From contig NZ_AP014648.1 of the NCBI RefSeq assembly GCF_000828475.1, forward strand, positions 2,243,400-2,307,399: DNA of 64,000 bases, read 5' to 3'. The notes under the pieces were generated by a model. That model searched no databases, had not been told where the DNA came from, and saw nothing but the letters and a program-made list of their open reading frames with translations. The position numbers and the translations under genes are program-made. Source of the DNA: Methyloceanibacter caenitepidi. GTDB taxonomy: Bacteria; Pseudomonadota; Alphaproteobacteria; Rhizobiales; Methyloligellaceae. This document shows, piece by piece, positions 28,241-36,677 of this stretch; the first letter of the stretch is position 1; the number at the start of each line of letters is the position of its first letter.

Positions 28241-29428
28241 TCAGTTTTGCAAGATGATTTTGGCGCCCCGGTAGCCTGCATCGGCAACGTCGGACAGCGC
28301 CGCCGCCGCGGTGATGCCATCCACGAACGGCCCGACACGAACACGGTAGTACGTCTCGCCCTGCTCGGCGATCGGCTCGACCAAGACTGGTCCGACACCC
28401 GCGAGCGCACTCAGCGCCCGCTGCGCGTTCGCCTCGTTCTTGAAGAATCCCGCTTGAATCATCGGGCCTTGGAGTTCGTCCGGTGACGATGAGCCAATGG
28501 CGCCGGTTGTCGCCATATCGGCCTGCGGAGCCTCCGGCACGGCGAACTTGGCGTCCGCGGCTGCGGCGGCGCGTATGACCGTCGGCATTGGCGCAGGCTC
28601 AGGCTCGGCCTGAGCCACAGCGATGCTCGACCGGTCGGGCCGATCCGGAAGCGGCGGCGGCGCCGGCGGCCCCGGCGGTCCAACCGCGACCACCACTTCG
28701 GCCAAACCGTCCTCATCGGTGGTGCCGGCATATTGCGAGTAGCCCCGCGTCGACAGGTAGTCGCGCTCAAACGTATCGTCGCCGTCGAGGCTTGCTTTGC
28801 GGAGATAGCGCACACGGACATTGGCCGTGCCGGACCTTTTGAATCCGAGCACTTCGGCCGTGTGCCGGGACAGATCGATCAGGCGCCCATCGCGGAACGG
28901 GCCTCTGTCGTTCACGCGCACGACGGCGCTCAAGCCGTTGTCGAGATTGGTGACCTTGACATAGACCGGCAGGGGCAAGGTGGGATGAGCGGCCGACAAG
29001 CGCTCCATGTCGAAGATCTCGCCATTGGCCGTCTTCCGCCCGTGAAACAGATCGCCGTACCAGGAGGCGACGCCTCTCTGATCGTAGCTGGGGTCTTCCT
29101 CGGGGACGTAGCGCACGCCCTCGATCTCGTAGGGATCGCCGATCTTGAAATGACCGCCCCCTTTGGGCGCGGACTCGCCGATCTGGACGTATCGCTTGCC
29201 GAGGCCGTCTGGCTTCTGCTCCACCGGCACGCCATCGGGCCATAGCCACAGCACCGAAACCGAAAGAAGAAGGAGAACAAACCATGCCCGCGCGTCAAAT
29301 ACGCGTCGAGTCAGAGACTTAACGCGACCGGAGTCGGGCTCAGGTCCGTCCGATGTCACCCCGTCCAATGATCCGCCCCCCAAAGGGCTCAAGGAAGCCG
29401 CGCCGGAAAAGCTACGAACGCAGAACAA
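28241..29428 (-). CDS. rlpA: RlpA-like septal-ring lytic transglycosylase with SPOR domain
   Basis: 395 residues from TTG 29428; the true start may be further in, since the first 40 residues are weakly constrained. An N-terminal membrane anchor (WFVLLLLSVSVLWLW) is followed by the double-psi beta-barrel domain RGVASWYGDLFHGRKTANGE to RVNDRGPF with its conserved Asp. A Pro/Ala linker and a C-terminal SPOR domain (about residues 315-395) bind denuded glycan at the septum. RlpA cleaves naked glycan strands during daughter-cell separation. No lipobox is visible, unlike E. coli RlpA. It heads the rlpA-dacC-tmk-holB-metG run. Confidence 0.88.
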   Translation of the reverse strand: MFCVRSFSGAASLSPLGGGSLDGVTSDGPEPDSGRVKSLTRRVFDARAWFVLLLLSVSVLWLWPDGVPVEQKPDGLGKRYVQIGESAPKGGGHFKIGDPYEIEGVRYVPEEDPSYDQRGVASWYGDLFHGRKTANGEIFDMERLSAAHPTLPLPVYVKVTNLDNGLSAVVRVNDRGPFRDGRLIDLSRHTAEVLGFKRSGTANVRVRYLRKASLDGDDTFERDYLSTRGYSQYAGTTDEDGLAEVVVAVGPPGPPAPPPLPDRPDRSSIAVAQAEPEPAPMPTVIRAAAAADAKFAVPEAPQADMATTGAIGSSSPDELQGPMIQAGFFKNEANAQRALSALAGVGPVLVEPIAEQGETYYRVRVGPFVDGITAAAALSDVADAGYRGAKIILQN

Positions 29429-29769
29429 ATGGAACTCTTCCGGCGCGCGTTCAATTTGAGCCTAAGTCGGTTATCAAAGAATAAATGCTGCCCCCAATTG
29501 CTCACGCACCGGTGGATAGAATGGCCGGTGCACTAAATATGTCCCAGAATCAGCCCATTATAACCCGACCAGGCTGATCGCATCAGATTGTTAACCATAG
29601 CAAGACAATCCCGTGCCCCAACGGCCACAGAGTCTTTGAAATCACTCGCGAAACCCCCGCCAAGCCTTGTCGCGCAAAGGTTAACTGGATAACGTCCGGG
29701 GTGATGGGCGGGTGCTGCTGTCGGCATGGACTGACATCTCACCAAAGTAACAACCGAACGGACGTACGA
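29429..29769. other. Divergent intergenic region upstream of the Slam-like gene
   Basis: 341 nt between rlpA and the Slam-like gene. It is clearly AT-richer than its surroundings. It contains a 7-bp hairpin GCACCGG/CCGGTGC (29506-29512 and 29525-29531), repeated GTTAAC sites and a possible rightward promoter, listed separately. No supported ORF. Confidence 0.6.
29667..29693 (+). promoter_or_regulatory. Candidate promoter of the Slam-like/FecR operon
   Basis: TTGTCG (29667-29672), a 15-nt spacer, then GATAAC (29688-29693). The -35 fits the alphaproteobacterial TTGaCgS pattern. It lies about 75 nt before the ATG at 29770. The -10 is only a moderate match. Confidence 0.35.
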
Positions 29770-31110
29770 ATGAGTTCGTGGGCGAAGTTGGCGACAACCG
29801 CTGCGGCGGCGGTGTGTCTGGTCCTGGGTGCCCTGGGACCCGCGTCCGCCGCTGAGGTCTCCGAACCGCAGCGCGAGGCAATGCTTCAGCGCATGATCGC
29901 CAATCCGAGCGATCTCGATCTCGCGTTCGAATACGCACAAGCTTCGTCCGATGCCGGCGACTACGAAGGCGCGATTTCCGCCCTGGAACGCATGCTGATA
30001 TACGCGCCCAACACGCCCCGCCTCCAGTTCGAACTCGGCGTGCTCTACTACAAGCTTGGCGCCTATGAGGTCGCCCGCAGCTACTTCGAACAGGTGCTCC
30101 TCAATCCGAGCGTGCCGAATGAGATCGCCGACCAGGTTCGGCTCTATATCCAGCAGCTCGCCCTCGCCGCTGACCCGCCGCCCTTCTCCGCGTCGATCTT
30201 CAGCGCCATCCGCTGGGAGAGCAACGCGAACTTCGGCCCGGGCACCAACACGGTCACCCTGAACGGCATCGACTTCACCCTGGGCGATCAGTCCGTCGGG
30301 CGCCCCGGTTGGAGCTGGTTGAACATCGGGACGCTGCATTACTCCTACGATCTGAAGAACCAGGGCGACCGCATCGAGTTCGACTTCCTGGCCTATTCGA
30401 CCGTCTACTTCGACGACGAACTCTCCGATATCGATCTCGACTTCTTCGAGTTCACCCTCGGCCCGAGCTTCAATCTGAAGCGCATCGGCTGGGACCAGAC
30501 CCGGCTGTTTCTGTACGCCATCGGCGACCTGTCCTATCTCGGTTACGACTCGTATTTCTACGCACCGGGCGCAGGTATCCGGCTCTTGAGCTTCGCGGCG
30601 ACGCAGAGCGTGCTCGATGCCCGCCTCGAGACGCGCTACCGCGACTTCCAAGACAACAGCGAACTGCCCACGAATTCGCTGCGCACGGGCTTCCAGACAC
30701 GCATTGGGGTGAACTACAGCTACTACTTCACGCCCGGTCTCGTTCTGACGACCCAGGTTTACGCGCAGCGGGAGGCGGCCGACGCCGACTTCTACGCCAA
30801 TACGGAAGTCGCGTTCTCGGCGGGCTTCGCCTACACCTTCCAGAACCCGCTGTGGCGGGCAGACTACCCGCTGACCTGGCAGTTGGGCGCAGGTATCATC
30901 CGGCGCGACTACGACGATCCCGACCCGACGATCAACCCGAACGAGTCCGAGCGGGACGATACGTGGTGGGCACGGACGGCGGTGGTGGTACCCGTCGCGG
31001 AGACCTGGGCGCTCGTGCCGCAAGTCGAATATCGCGACCAGCAGTCCAATTACGACCTGCGGACATTCGACGATTTGACAACGATGCTCGGCATCCAGAA
31101 GAGGTTCTAG
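29770..31110 (+). CDS. TPR plus outer-membrane beta-barrel protein, Slam-like (candidate type XI secretion translocon)
   Basis: 446 residues from ATG 29770. A signal peptide (1-27, ending ASA) is followed by about 110 residues of TPR-like helices (LDLAFEYAQASSDAGDYEGA, LQFELGVLYYKLGAYEVARS). After about residue 135 come alternating aromatic/polar strands: SASIFSAIRWESNANFGPG, then a run of Tyr/Phe-rich strands ending with Phe (LTTMLGIQKRF), as expected for an outer-membrane barrel. The order of signal peptide, TPR and barrel, the opening Ser-Asn-Ala-Asn-Phe strand and the terminal Phe match the Slam/DUF560 family, which moves small-barrel proteins across the outer membrane. The stop is 1 nt before a secreted FecR protein. 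Family assignment is from pattern recognition only; an unrelated porin-like protein is possible. Confidence 0.6.
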   Translation: MSSWAKLATTAAAAVCLVLGALGPASAAEVSEPQREAMLQRMIANPSDLDLAFEYAQASSDAGDYEGAISALERMLIYAPNTPRLQFELGVLYYKLGAYEVARSYFEQVLLNPSVPNEIADQVRLYIQQLALAADPPPFSASIFSAIRWESNANFGPGTNTVTLNGIDFTLGDQSVGRPGWSWLNIGTLHYSYDLKNQGDRIEFDFLAYSTVYFDDELSDIDLDFFEFTLGPSFNLKRIGWDQTRLFLYAIGDLSYLGYDSYFYAPGAGIRLLSFAATQSVLDARLETRYRDFQDNSELPTNSLRTGFQTRIGVNYSYYFTPGLVLTTQVYAQREAADADFYANTEVAFSAGFAYTFQNPLWRADYPLTWQLGAGIIRRDYDDPDPTINPNESERDDTWWARTAVVVPVAETWALVPQVEYRDQQSNYDLRTFDDLTTMLGIQKRF

Positions 31111-31111
31111 C

Positions 31112-32779
31112 GTGGGAGCCGTACGCGTCATCACAGCGTCAGTCGCACTGTGTGTGGCGGTTGCCGGCGCATCGTCCGGCGCTTTGGCGAACAAGGTCGG
31201 CGTCGCAGCGGCGGTCAATCCGGACGCCTTTTCCGGCGGCAAGGAAATCCGCATCGGCAAATCGATCTTCTACAATGAGAGGATCAGCACCGACGCCAAC
31301 GGCGTCGTTCAGGTTCTGCTCGTCGACGGCTCCACCTTCACCGTGGGCAAGAACTCCAACGTCGTCATCGACAGGTTCGTTTACGACCCCAACAAGAAGA
31401 CCGGCGAGATCGTCACGTCCTTCTCGAAGGGCTCCATGCGTTTCATCGGCGGCAAGATCTCGAAGAACCCCGGCGGCGTGACCGTCAACACACCGGACGG
31501 CAGCCTCGCCATTCGCGGCGGCATGGCTCAGGGCGCGATCACTTCGCGCGGCACCATCTTCTCGTTCCTCTTCGGCAACGAGATGGTCTTCAAGAGCAAG
31601 AGCGGGAAGGTCTACACGGTTTACCAGCCCGGCTACACGCTCGACCTCAGCAGCGGGGTGCCGACGATCCGGCCGACGACGGCGGCAGACATCCAGACGG
31701 TCCTGGCCAGCCTGTCCAACAGCAACACGAACACGGACGGCGTGACCACGGACAACCAGCCCCCGCCACAGAACTTCGTGATCCTGCCCCAAGATTTTCA
31801 GCAGCTGATCATCGACGCCACGGGCACGCGGATCGACGATGAAATCCTCCAGCAAATACTGGCACTGCAGAATTTGCCACAGGTGCAGATCGAGGACCTC
31901 GAGGAGACCAGCATCGAGTTCACCATCGGCGGCTATGGCAGCGGAATCGTCAACGACGACTACTATGGCGACTACGCCATCGGTGCGAGTTCGTACTCGA
32001 CCGACTTCGACTATAACGAGAACTCCGACGTCATCACCCTGACGCTACGCGACGTCGAGGGGTCCCCGCAGCCATACGAAATAGATCGCGGCACCTTCAA
32101 GTTCAGCCCGGTCTCCAAGAACAATTGGAGCCTGTCCGGTCTCCAGCTTATCGACCACGGCGGAAATCCGCTCCAGGTGATAAACAAGAGCGGCTTCGCC
32201 GAGAGGCAGACTCAGGCGCTATGCGCAAACTGCAATTTCATTGAATGGGGCACGTTCGGCGCGAACTACTCATACTACGACCAATTTGAGTACCAGCAGG
32301 ACGAAGAGATCCAATATGGCTGGTGGGTCGGCGGTGCGGTGACCGCATTCAAGGATCTGCCGACGACAGGCACGGCGAGCTATGCCGGCACCGCCAGAGG
32401 CACGATCGTTTCGGACACCTACGACGTCCCGCAGGTCGAAGGCCGCGGCGATCTCGGCATGACCTGGAATTTCGCCAAGCGCACGGGACAGCTTTCGATC
32501 AGCAACTTCGTCCCCGTCAACAACGGCGTCTACAACATGCCCGCGCTCAACGTGAACGGCACCATGACTATGCCGGGGAACGTCAATCGATTCTCCGGCT
32601 CAATTAACGGCATGGCCGGACAGGTTTCTGTGGCGGGCGGCGCAAATGGCTCCTTCGTGACAGACCTGACGCGCCCGGCGGCGGGCGCGATCGGCAATTG
32701 GGGCGTCCGCCCACAAGGCCTGCAGAACCCGAATGCCTATGTAGCTACGGGTATTTTTGGCGCTGCTGCAAAGCGTTAG
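31112..32779 (+). CDS. Secreted FecR-domain protein with C-terminal TbpB-like small barrel (paralogue 1)
   Basis: 555 residues from GTG 31112, one base after the Slam-like stop. The signal peptide ends ALA-N and has no lipobox. Mature residues about 25-150 are a FecR domain (IGKSIFYNERISTDANG, VLLVDGSTFTVG, GSMRFIGGKISKN, LAIRGGMAQG). A low-complexity Asn/Thr/Gln linker follows. Then LCANCNFIEWGTF introduces a C-terminal region rich in Gly and beta-strand: GWWVGG, LPTTGTASYAGTARGT, WNFAKRTGQLSISNF, and the end GIFGAAAKR. That ending closely follows the terminal 8-strand barrel of TbpB-like Slam cargo. There is no anti-sigma domain and no sigma gene nearby, so this is not a FecI/FecR regulator. 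Confidence 0.65.
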   Translation: MGAVRVITASVALCVAVAGASSGALANKVGVAAAVNPDAFSGGKEIRIGKSIFYNERISTDANGVVQVLLVDGSTFTVGKNSNVVIDRFVYDPNKKTGEIVTSFSKGSMRFIGGKISKNPGGVTVNTPDGSLAIRGGMAQGAITSRGTIFSFLFGNEMVFKSKSGKVYTVYQPGYTLDLSSGVPTIRPTTAADIQTVLASLSNSNTNTDGVTTDNQPPPQNFVILPQDFQQLIIDATGTRIDDEILQQILALQNLPQVQIEDLEETSIEFTIGGYGSGIVNDDYYGDYAIGASSYSTDFDYNENSDVITLTLRDVEGSPQPYEIDRGTFKFSPVSKNNWSLSGLQLIDHGGNPLQVINKSGFAERQTQALCANCNFIEWGTFGANYSYYDQFEYQQDEEIQYGWWVGGAVTAFKDLPTTGTASYAGTARGTIVSDTYDVPQVEGRGDLGMTWNFAKRTGQLSISNFVPVNNGVYNMPALNVNGTMTMPGNVNRFSGSINGMAGQVSVAGGANGSFVTDLTRPAAGAIGNWGVRPQGLQNPNAYVATGIFGAAAKR

Positions 32780-32922
32780 GCCAGCTCACCTAAAGTGCTG
32801 CCGTAGCTCCCCCATATCCACTCTGTTGGCGTGTTTGGACAATGTAAAGCGGCCCAAACGTGCTATATAGTTCGTTAACTTGGTTCGGCTCTTCTCTACG
32901 GCGTGTAGAAAAGGCTAGAGGG

Positions 32923-34896
32923 ATGGTCAAAAACGGTCACTTGACGCTGCCTCGCGGCGCCGTGGCGATCGCGCTGCTCTGTGGCGCGGGCGTTGGCTTT
33001 GCCTTGTCCGCGCCCGCGAAAGCCGCAAAGGTCGGCGTTGCCGCAGCCGTCAATCCGGACGCGTTTTCGTCGCTCTCGCAAGTTCCCAACAAGCAGCTGA
33101 ATATCGGCAAGTCGATCTTCTACAACGAGCGCATCGAGACCTCGGCGCAAGGGCTCGTGCAGGTGCTTCTGGTGGACGGCTCGACCTTCACGGTCGGCCC
33201 CAACTCCAACCTCGTCATCGACAAATTCGTCTACGACCCGAACAAGAAGACCGGCGAGATGGTCGCCACCTTCTCCAAGGGCTCTATGCGTTTCATCGGC
33301 GGCAAGCTGTCGAAGAACGCCGGCGGCGTGAAGGTGAACACGCCGGACGGCGCGCTCGCCATTCGCGGCGGCATGTTCCAGGGCAACACGCAGAGGCGGA
33401 TCTACTCCTTCCTCTATGGCCACTCGATGACGATGCAAGGCCGGAACGGCCAAACGCAGACGGTCTATCAACCCGGCTACACGCTCGACATGTCGAGCGG
33501 CCGCGGCAACGTCCGCCCCACCACGGCCGAAGACACGAACGTCTTCATGCAGGCGCTGTCGAGCCCGAACTCCAATACGGCAGGGACGACTGGCGGCGAC
33601 AGCGGCTCGCAGAACCCCAACAGCACCGCGCAGCAGACCGGTCAGCAGGCCGACAATATCTCGAACGCGGCCAGCCAAGCCGTCGGCGACGCGACCTTCG
33701 CTGAGATCCAAACAGAGATCGTCAAACAGCTCGTGAGGCTGGAGGAACTGCGCAACGACCCGGTCACGCTGCCGAAGGTCATAGAAACGCCGGTCATCAA
33801 CCAGCCGCAAACACCGACAGTCGTAAAGACTGCAGCGACGTTCGACGGATTTGCATCCGGGTTCGTGCAGACCGGAGAGAACGGCAGTGGAAAGCCCGAG
33901 TTCCTAAACAACGGAACCGTCGTGGTCATGCTGGACCCGAAGGCGAACACAGTGACCGCAAATGTCAGCGCGGACCACAACAGGACGACGGAAGGTCCGC
34001 AGATCGACGCGATCGCTTGGCTCAAGGAAAATGTGCAGGAGCTTAGGAATGTACCGGACCGTTATTTCCCAGACATCACTGTAGGCAGTGAGACGAAGAC
34101 CGCGACGGCCTTTAATCTCGGCTTCCTTGGCAGTGGTAACGGTGCCTACACCAACAACAACATCTTCCAAGCGCTCGGGAACCCTGGCACAACGCAGGTC
34201 TCCCAATTCACGTCGAAGACAGGCACAATCGATGTTGGTCGGTTCAGGGTTCTTTGGTGGAAATTTGGCCCGTACCACTACTCCGTGCCTATCTCGCAAC
34301 GGAATGACGAATATGCGAATGTTCCGCACGAGGGGCATCTGGCGAGTCTCCCAGGAACCCTTCTTTGCAAAGACTGTAGCTACCTGAAATTCGGCACCTG
34401 GGCCTCAGACGTATCATTCGGCCAAAACGCAGAAGACCCAACTGTAGAAAAAATGGGCGGCTGGTGGGTCGCTTCCAAAGACGTCGTAAAAACCGTCGGC
34501 GAGCTACCCGCGCAGGGCAACGCGTTCTACGCAGGTAACGCGGTCGGCACCTTCGCGCATCGAATCGAGGGTAAGTCCTGGGACCAGGGACTTGCTACCG
34601 GAGGCGTCACGCTGGACTGGGATTTCGCGGAGCGTAGCGGCGATCTACAAGTCATCGATTTCGGCAACGACCTCGGCCGCAAATCGTTCGGCGGCACGGT
34701 CTCCAGCCCTGTAGATGTTGTCGGCTTCTCAGGTGACATTACGAATGGTGGCAAGGGCTCGATGCGCGGAACGTTCGTTGGAGCACGCCCAGATCTGGCC
34801 CCACGTGCGGTGATGGGCGATTTCAACGCCCGTGGCGGGAACTGGAGAGCTAATGGCGTTTATGGCGCCAGGAACGTGCCCAACCTCCCCCGATAG
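32923..34896 (+). CDS. Secreted FecR-domain protein with C-terminal TbpB-like small barrel (paralogue 2)
   Basis: 657 residues from ATG 32923, chosen because a signal peptide follows directly (cleavage AKA-AKVG); an upstream GTG at 32860 would add 21 residues. The FecR domain is nearly identical to paralogue 1 (IGKSIFYNERIETSAQG, GSMRFIGGKLSKNAGG, LAIRGGMFQG). A long Asn/Gln/Thr linker leads to LCKDCSYLKFGTW, GGWWVAS, LPAQGNAFYAGNAVGT, DWDFAERSGDLQVIDFG and GVYGARNVP. These line up with the barrel segments of paralogue 1 but diverge strongly between them, as expected for surface-exposed loops. An AT-rich TATATAG stretch 55 nt upstream might be a promoter. Confidence 0.65.
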   Translation: MVKNGHLTLPRGAVAIALLCGAGVGFALSAPAKAAKVGVAAAVNPDAFSSLSQVPNKQLNIGKSIFYNERIETSAQGLVQVLLVDGSTFTVGPNSNLVIDKFVYDPNKKTGEMVATFSKGSMRFIGGKLSKNAGGVKVNTPDGALAIRGGMFQGNTQRRIYSFLYGHSMTMQGRNGQTQTVYQPGYTLDMSSGRGNVRPTTAEDTNVFMQALSSPNSNTAGTTGGDSGSQNPNSTAQQTGQQADNISNAASQAVGDATFAEIQTEIVKQLVRLEELRNDPVTLPKVIETPVINQPQTPTVVKTAATFDGFASGFVQTGENGSGKPEFLNNGTVVVMLDPKANTVTANVSADHNRTTEGPQIDAIAWLKENVQELRNVPDRYFPDITVGSETKTATAFNLGFLGSGNGAYTNNNIFQALGNPGTTQVSQFTSKTGTIDVGRFRVLWWKFGPYHYSVPISQRNDEYANVPHEGHLASLPGTLLCKDCSYLKFGTWASDVSFGQNAEDPTVEKMGGWWVASKDVVKTVGELPAQGNAFYAGNAVGTFAHRIEGKSWDQGLATGGVTLDWDFAERSGDLQVIDFGNDLGRKSFGGTVSSPVDVVGFSGDITNGGKGSMRGTFVGARPDLAPRAVMGDFNARGGNWRANGVYGARNVPNLPR

Positions 34897-35136
34897 CCTA
34901 AAACGATCCTCGTTCCCCGTCGCTGCGCGGCTGCTGACAAACATGTCCGCACGCGCGGAAAGCCCCTGAATCCGTCGGCTTCCCTGCCACAATTCGGCGT
35001 TCGATTGCCCTGCGCCTCGGAAGTTTTGGCCGTTTCGCGAAAAGCTTGCCCTGCCTTTTTCTGTCCCCACATGACCGGCTTGCCAACGCCCTGCGGGCCT
35101 GCGGCATGCGACACCAACGGGACGGGACAGGTCTTC
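34897..35136 (+). other. Spacer between FecR paralogues 2 and 3
   Basis: 240 nt. An open frame runs back from paralogue 3 to 35005, but its residues (Cys/Pro-rich, no signal-peptide character) and lack of a ribosome-binding site make it non-coding. No convincing promoter or hairpin seen. Confidence 0.5.
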
Positions 35137-36072
35137 ATGCGCGCTTCGATCAGCCTCACACCGCGGGCAACCGCCATTGTCGCAAGCTCGGTTCTCTCGG
35201 TGCTTCCCATGACCGACATGACCGCCACTGCGGAAGCCGCGGAGCGCGTCGGCGTCGCCTCCGCCGTAACGCCGAAAGCCGCCAGCACGCCTCCGGGCGC
35301 CGGCACACGAACCCTCAAGATCGGCAAGTCGGTGTTCTACAACGAGCGGATCACCACGTCGGACTCAGGCGTCGTGCAGGTGCTCCTGGTCGACGGCTCC
35401 ACGTTCACGGTCGGCCCGCGATCGAGCCTGATCATCGACAAGTTCGTCTACAATCCGCACAAGGGGGCGGGCGAGATAACCGCAACCCTCTCGAAGGGCG
35501 CCCTGCGCTTTGTCGGCGGCAAGCTCTCCAAGCAGGAACCCGCCGTGAAGGTCAAAACCCCCGCCGGCGAGCTGACCGTGCGCGGCGGCATTTTCCAGGG
35601 CATCGTGAACAACTCCAACCAGGCGGTCTTCGCCTTCGTGTTCGGCGACTATCTGACGCTGAACCGCAAGGGACGCCGCTATGTCATCAAGCAAAACGGC
35701 AACCTGTTCGCCATCGGCAATTCAGGGCCGCCGATCATCCGGCGCACCACCCAGACGGACACCAATCTCATCCTGGCCGCGATCTCCGGCGGCGCCGTCG
35801 CAAAGGTCTACAAGACCAAGGGCAACGGCTGGCCGTTCTACTACGGCGTCCAACCTTCGGGCCGCTATCCCGACCAGCCGTTCGTGCGCGATCAGTATTA
35901 CGACAACCTGCCGATCAAACTGCATCGCGTTCCGGAGCCGAAGGTCCACGTCCCGCATGTCCGTAGGCCGGAACCCCCTGCCCCTCCCGTACGCGTGCCC
36001 AAACCGCCCACGGTGACGCAAGGGCCGGTCTATACCGCCCCGTCGCCCGGGTTCTCGTGCGCCAACTGCTGA
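35137..36072 (+). CDS. Secreted FecR-domain protein without the barrel (paralogue 3)
   Basis: 311 residues from ATG 35137 with GGGACAGG upstream. The signal peptide ends AEA-AERVG. The FecR module matches the other two (IGKSVFYNERITTSDSG, VLLVDGSTFTVGPRSSL, GALRFVGGKLSKQ, LTVRGGIFQG). After about residue 190 it diverges: a basic segment (YLTLNRKGRRYVIKQNGN), RRTTQTDTNLILAAISGG, then a Pro/His-rich tail ending GFSCANC. The terminal CANC repeats the CxxC that precedes the barrel in paralogue 1, as if the barrel had been lost. It may be an accessory or degenerate member of the set. Confidence 0.65.
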   Translation: MRASISLTPRATAIVASSVLSVLPMTDMTATAEAAERVGVASAVTPKAASTPPGAGTRTLKIGKSVFYNERITTSDSGVVQVLLVDGSTFTVGPRSSLIIDKFVYNPHKGAGEITATLSKGALRFVGGKLSKQEPAVKVKTPAGELTVRGGIFQGIVNNSNQAVFAFVFGDYLTLNRKGRRYVIKQNGNLFAIGNSGPPIIRRTTQTDTNLILAAISGGAVAKVYKTKGNGWPFYYGVQPSGRYPDQPFVRDQYYDNLPIKLHRVPEPKVHVPHVRRPEPPAPPVRVPKPPTVTQGPVYTAPSPGFSCANC

Positions 36073-36171
36073 CCCAGCGCGATCTCCGACGCCCCGTTTC
36101 CACTTGAATTGGAACCGGACAGTTCCCAAATGACTCGGGCCGCGCCCGTCCCGGCGCGGTCTTTCCGCATG

Positions 36172-36200
36172 GCAGTTCGGCTGTCGTCCCCCTATATAAT
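36172..36200 (+). promoter_or_regulatory. Candidate promoter of the hsp20-lon pair
   Basis: TATAAT (36195-36200) inside CCCCCTATATAATC. The run of C before the TATA resembles the heat-shock sigma-32 -10 (CCCCAT-type), but no CTTGAA -35 sits at the right distance. A housekeeping reading has only GCAGTT at the -35 position. One of the two is likely, given the hsp20 gene 45 nt downstream. Confidence 0.4.
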
Positions 36201-36244
36201 CTGTGAGAACCACGAACGAAGCTTGCGACGTTGAATGAGGCGTG

Positions 36245-36655
36245 ATGCGTGATCCCAAGATGCGTGATCCGAAGTCCCAGATGTTTGCCGACGCCTGCGC
36301 GATGCTCAAACAGGCCGAACAGCTCCATCGGCAATTTTTCGGGCCGTCCAGTGGAACCGGCAGCGCCTGCTGGGAACCGCCGGTCGACATTTTCGAGACC
36401 GAGCACGAATTGACCGTGATCACGGCGCTGCCGGGTGTCCGTCCCGAGGCGGTCCGTGCCGAGATCGAAGGCACGACGTTGATCGTCACCGGCGTCCGGC
36501 CCCTTCCGGCCGCGGGACGCCGCGCCAATATCGTCCGCCTCGAGATCCCTTACGGCCGCTTCGAGAGGCGCATCGCCATTTCCAGCCGTTTGCGGCTGAC
36601 CGGCCAAGAACTCGAAAATGGATGTCTGAAATTGATCTTTACGAAGGCAGGCTAA
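36245..36655 (+). CDS. Hsp20 family small heat-shock protein
   Basis: 136 residues from ATG 36245 (a GTG directly before it is in frame). The alpha-crystallin domain spans about residues 40-135: WEPPVDIFETEHELTV, ALPGVRPEAVRAEIEG, IPYGRFERRIAIS, and the closing ENGCLKLIFTKAG. It ends right after the last core strand, so the usual C-terminal IxI/V tail needed for large oligomers is missing. A short N-terminal repeat RDPKMRDPK is present. Directly upstream of lon with 22 nt between, it probably holds unfolded clients for refolding or Lon degradation. Confidence 0.88.
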   Translation: MRDPKMRDPKSQMFADACAMLKQAEQLHRQFFGPSSGTGSACWEPPVDIFETEHELTVITALPGVRPEAVRAEIEGTTLIVTGVRPLPAAGRRANIVRLEIPYGRFERRIAISSRLRLTGQELENGCLKLIFTKAG

Positions 36656-36677
36656 CCCCATCACTGAAGTGCACATC

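Noticed and set aside
29533..31260. 575-residue open frame antisense to the Slam-like gene
   Set aside because: It mirrors the codon-position GC bias of the plus-strand gene, lacks a ribosome-binding site and has no recognisable domain; the plus strand has a signal peptide and a coherent fold.
31112..36072. FecR proteins as part of an iron-uptake FecI/FecR signalling system
   Set aside because: They have signal peptides, no anti-sigma N-terminus, and there is no ECF sigma factor or TonB receptor nearby.
36201..36245. ROSE-type RNA thermometer before hsp20
   Set aside because: The leader is only about 40 nt and I see no stable stem pairing the GAGG region with an upstream U(U/C)GCU segment; GCTTGC at 36221 is not enough.
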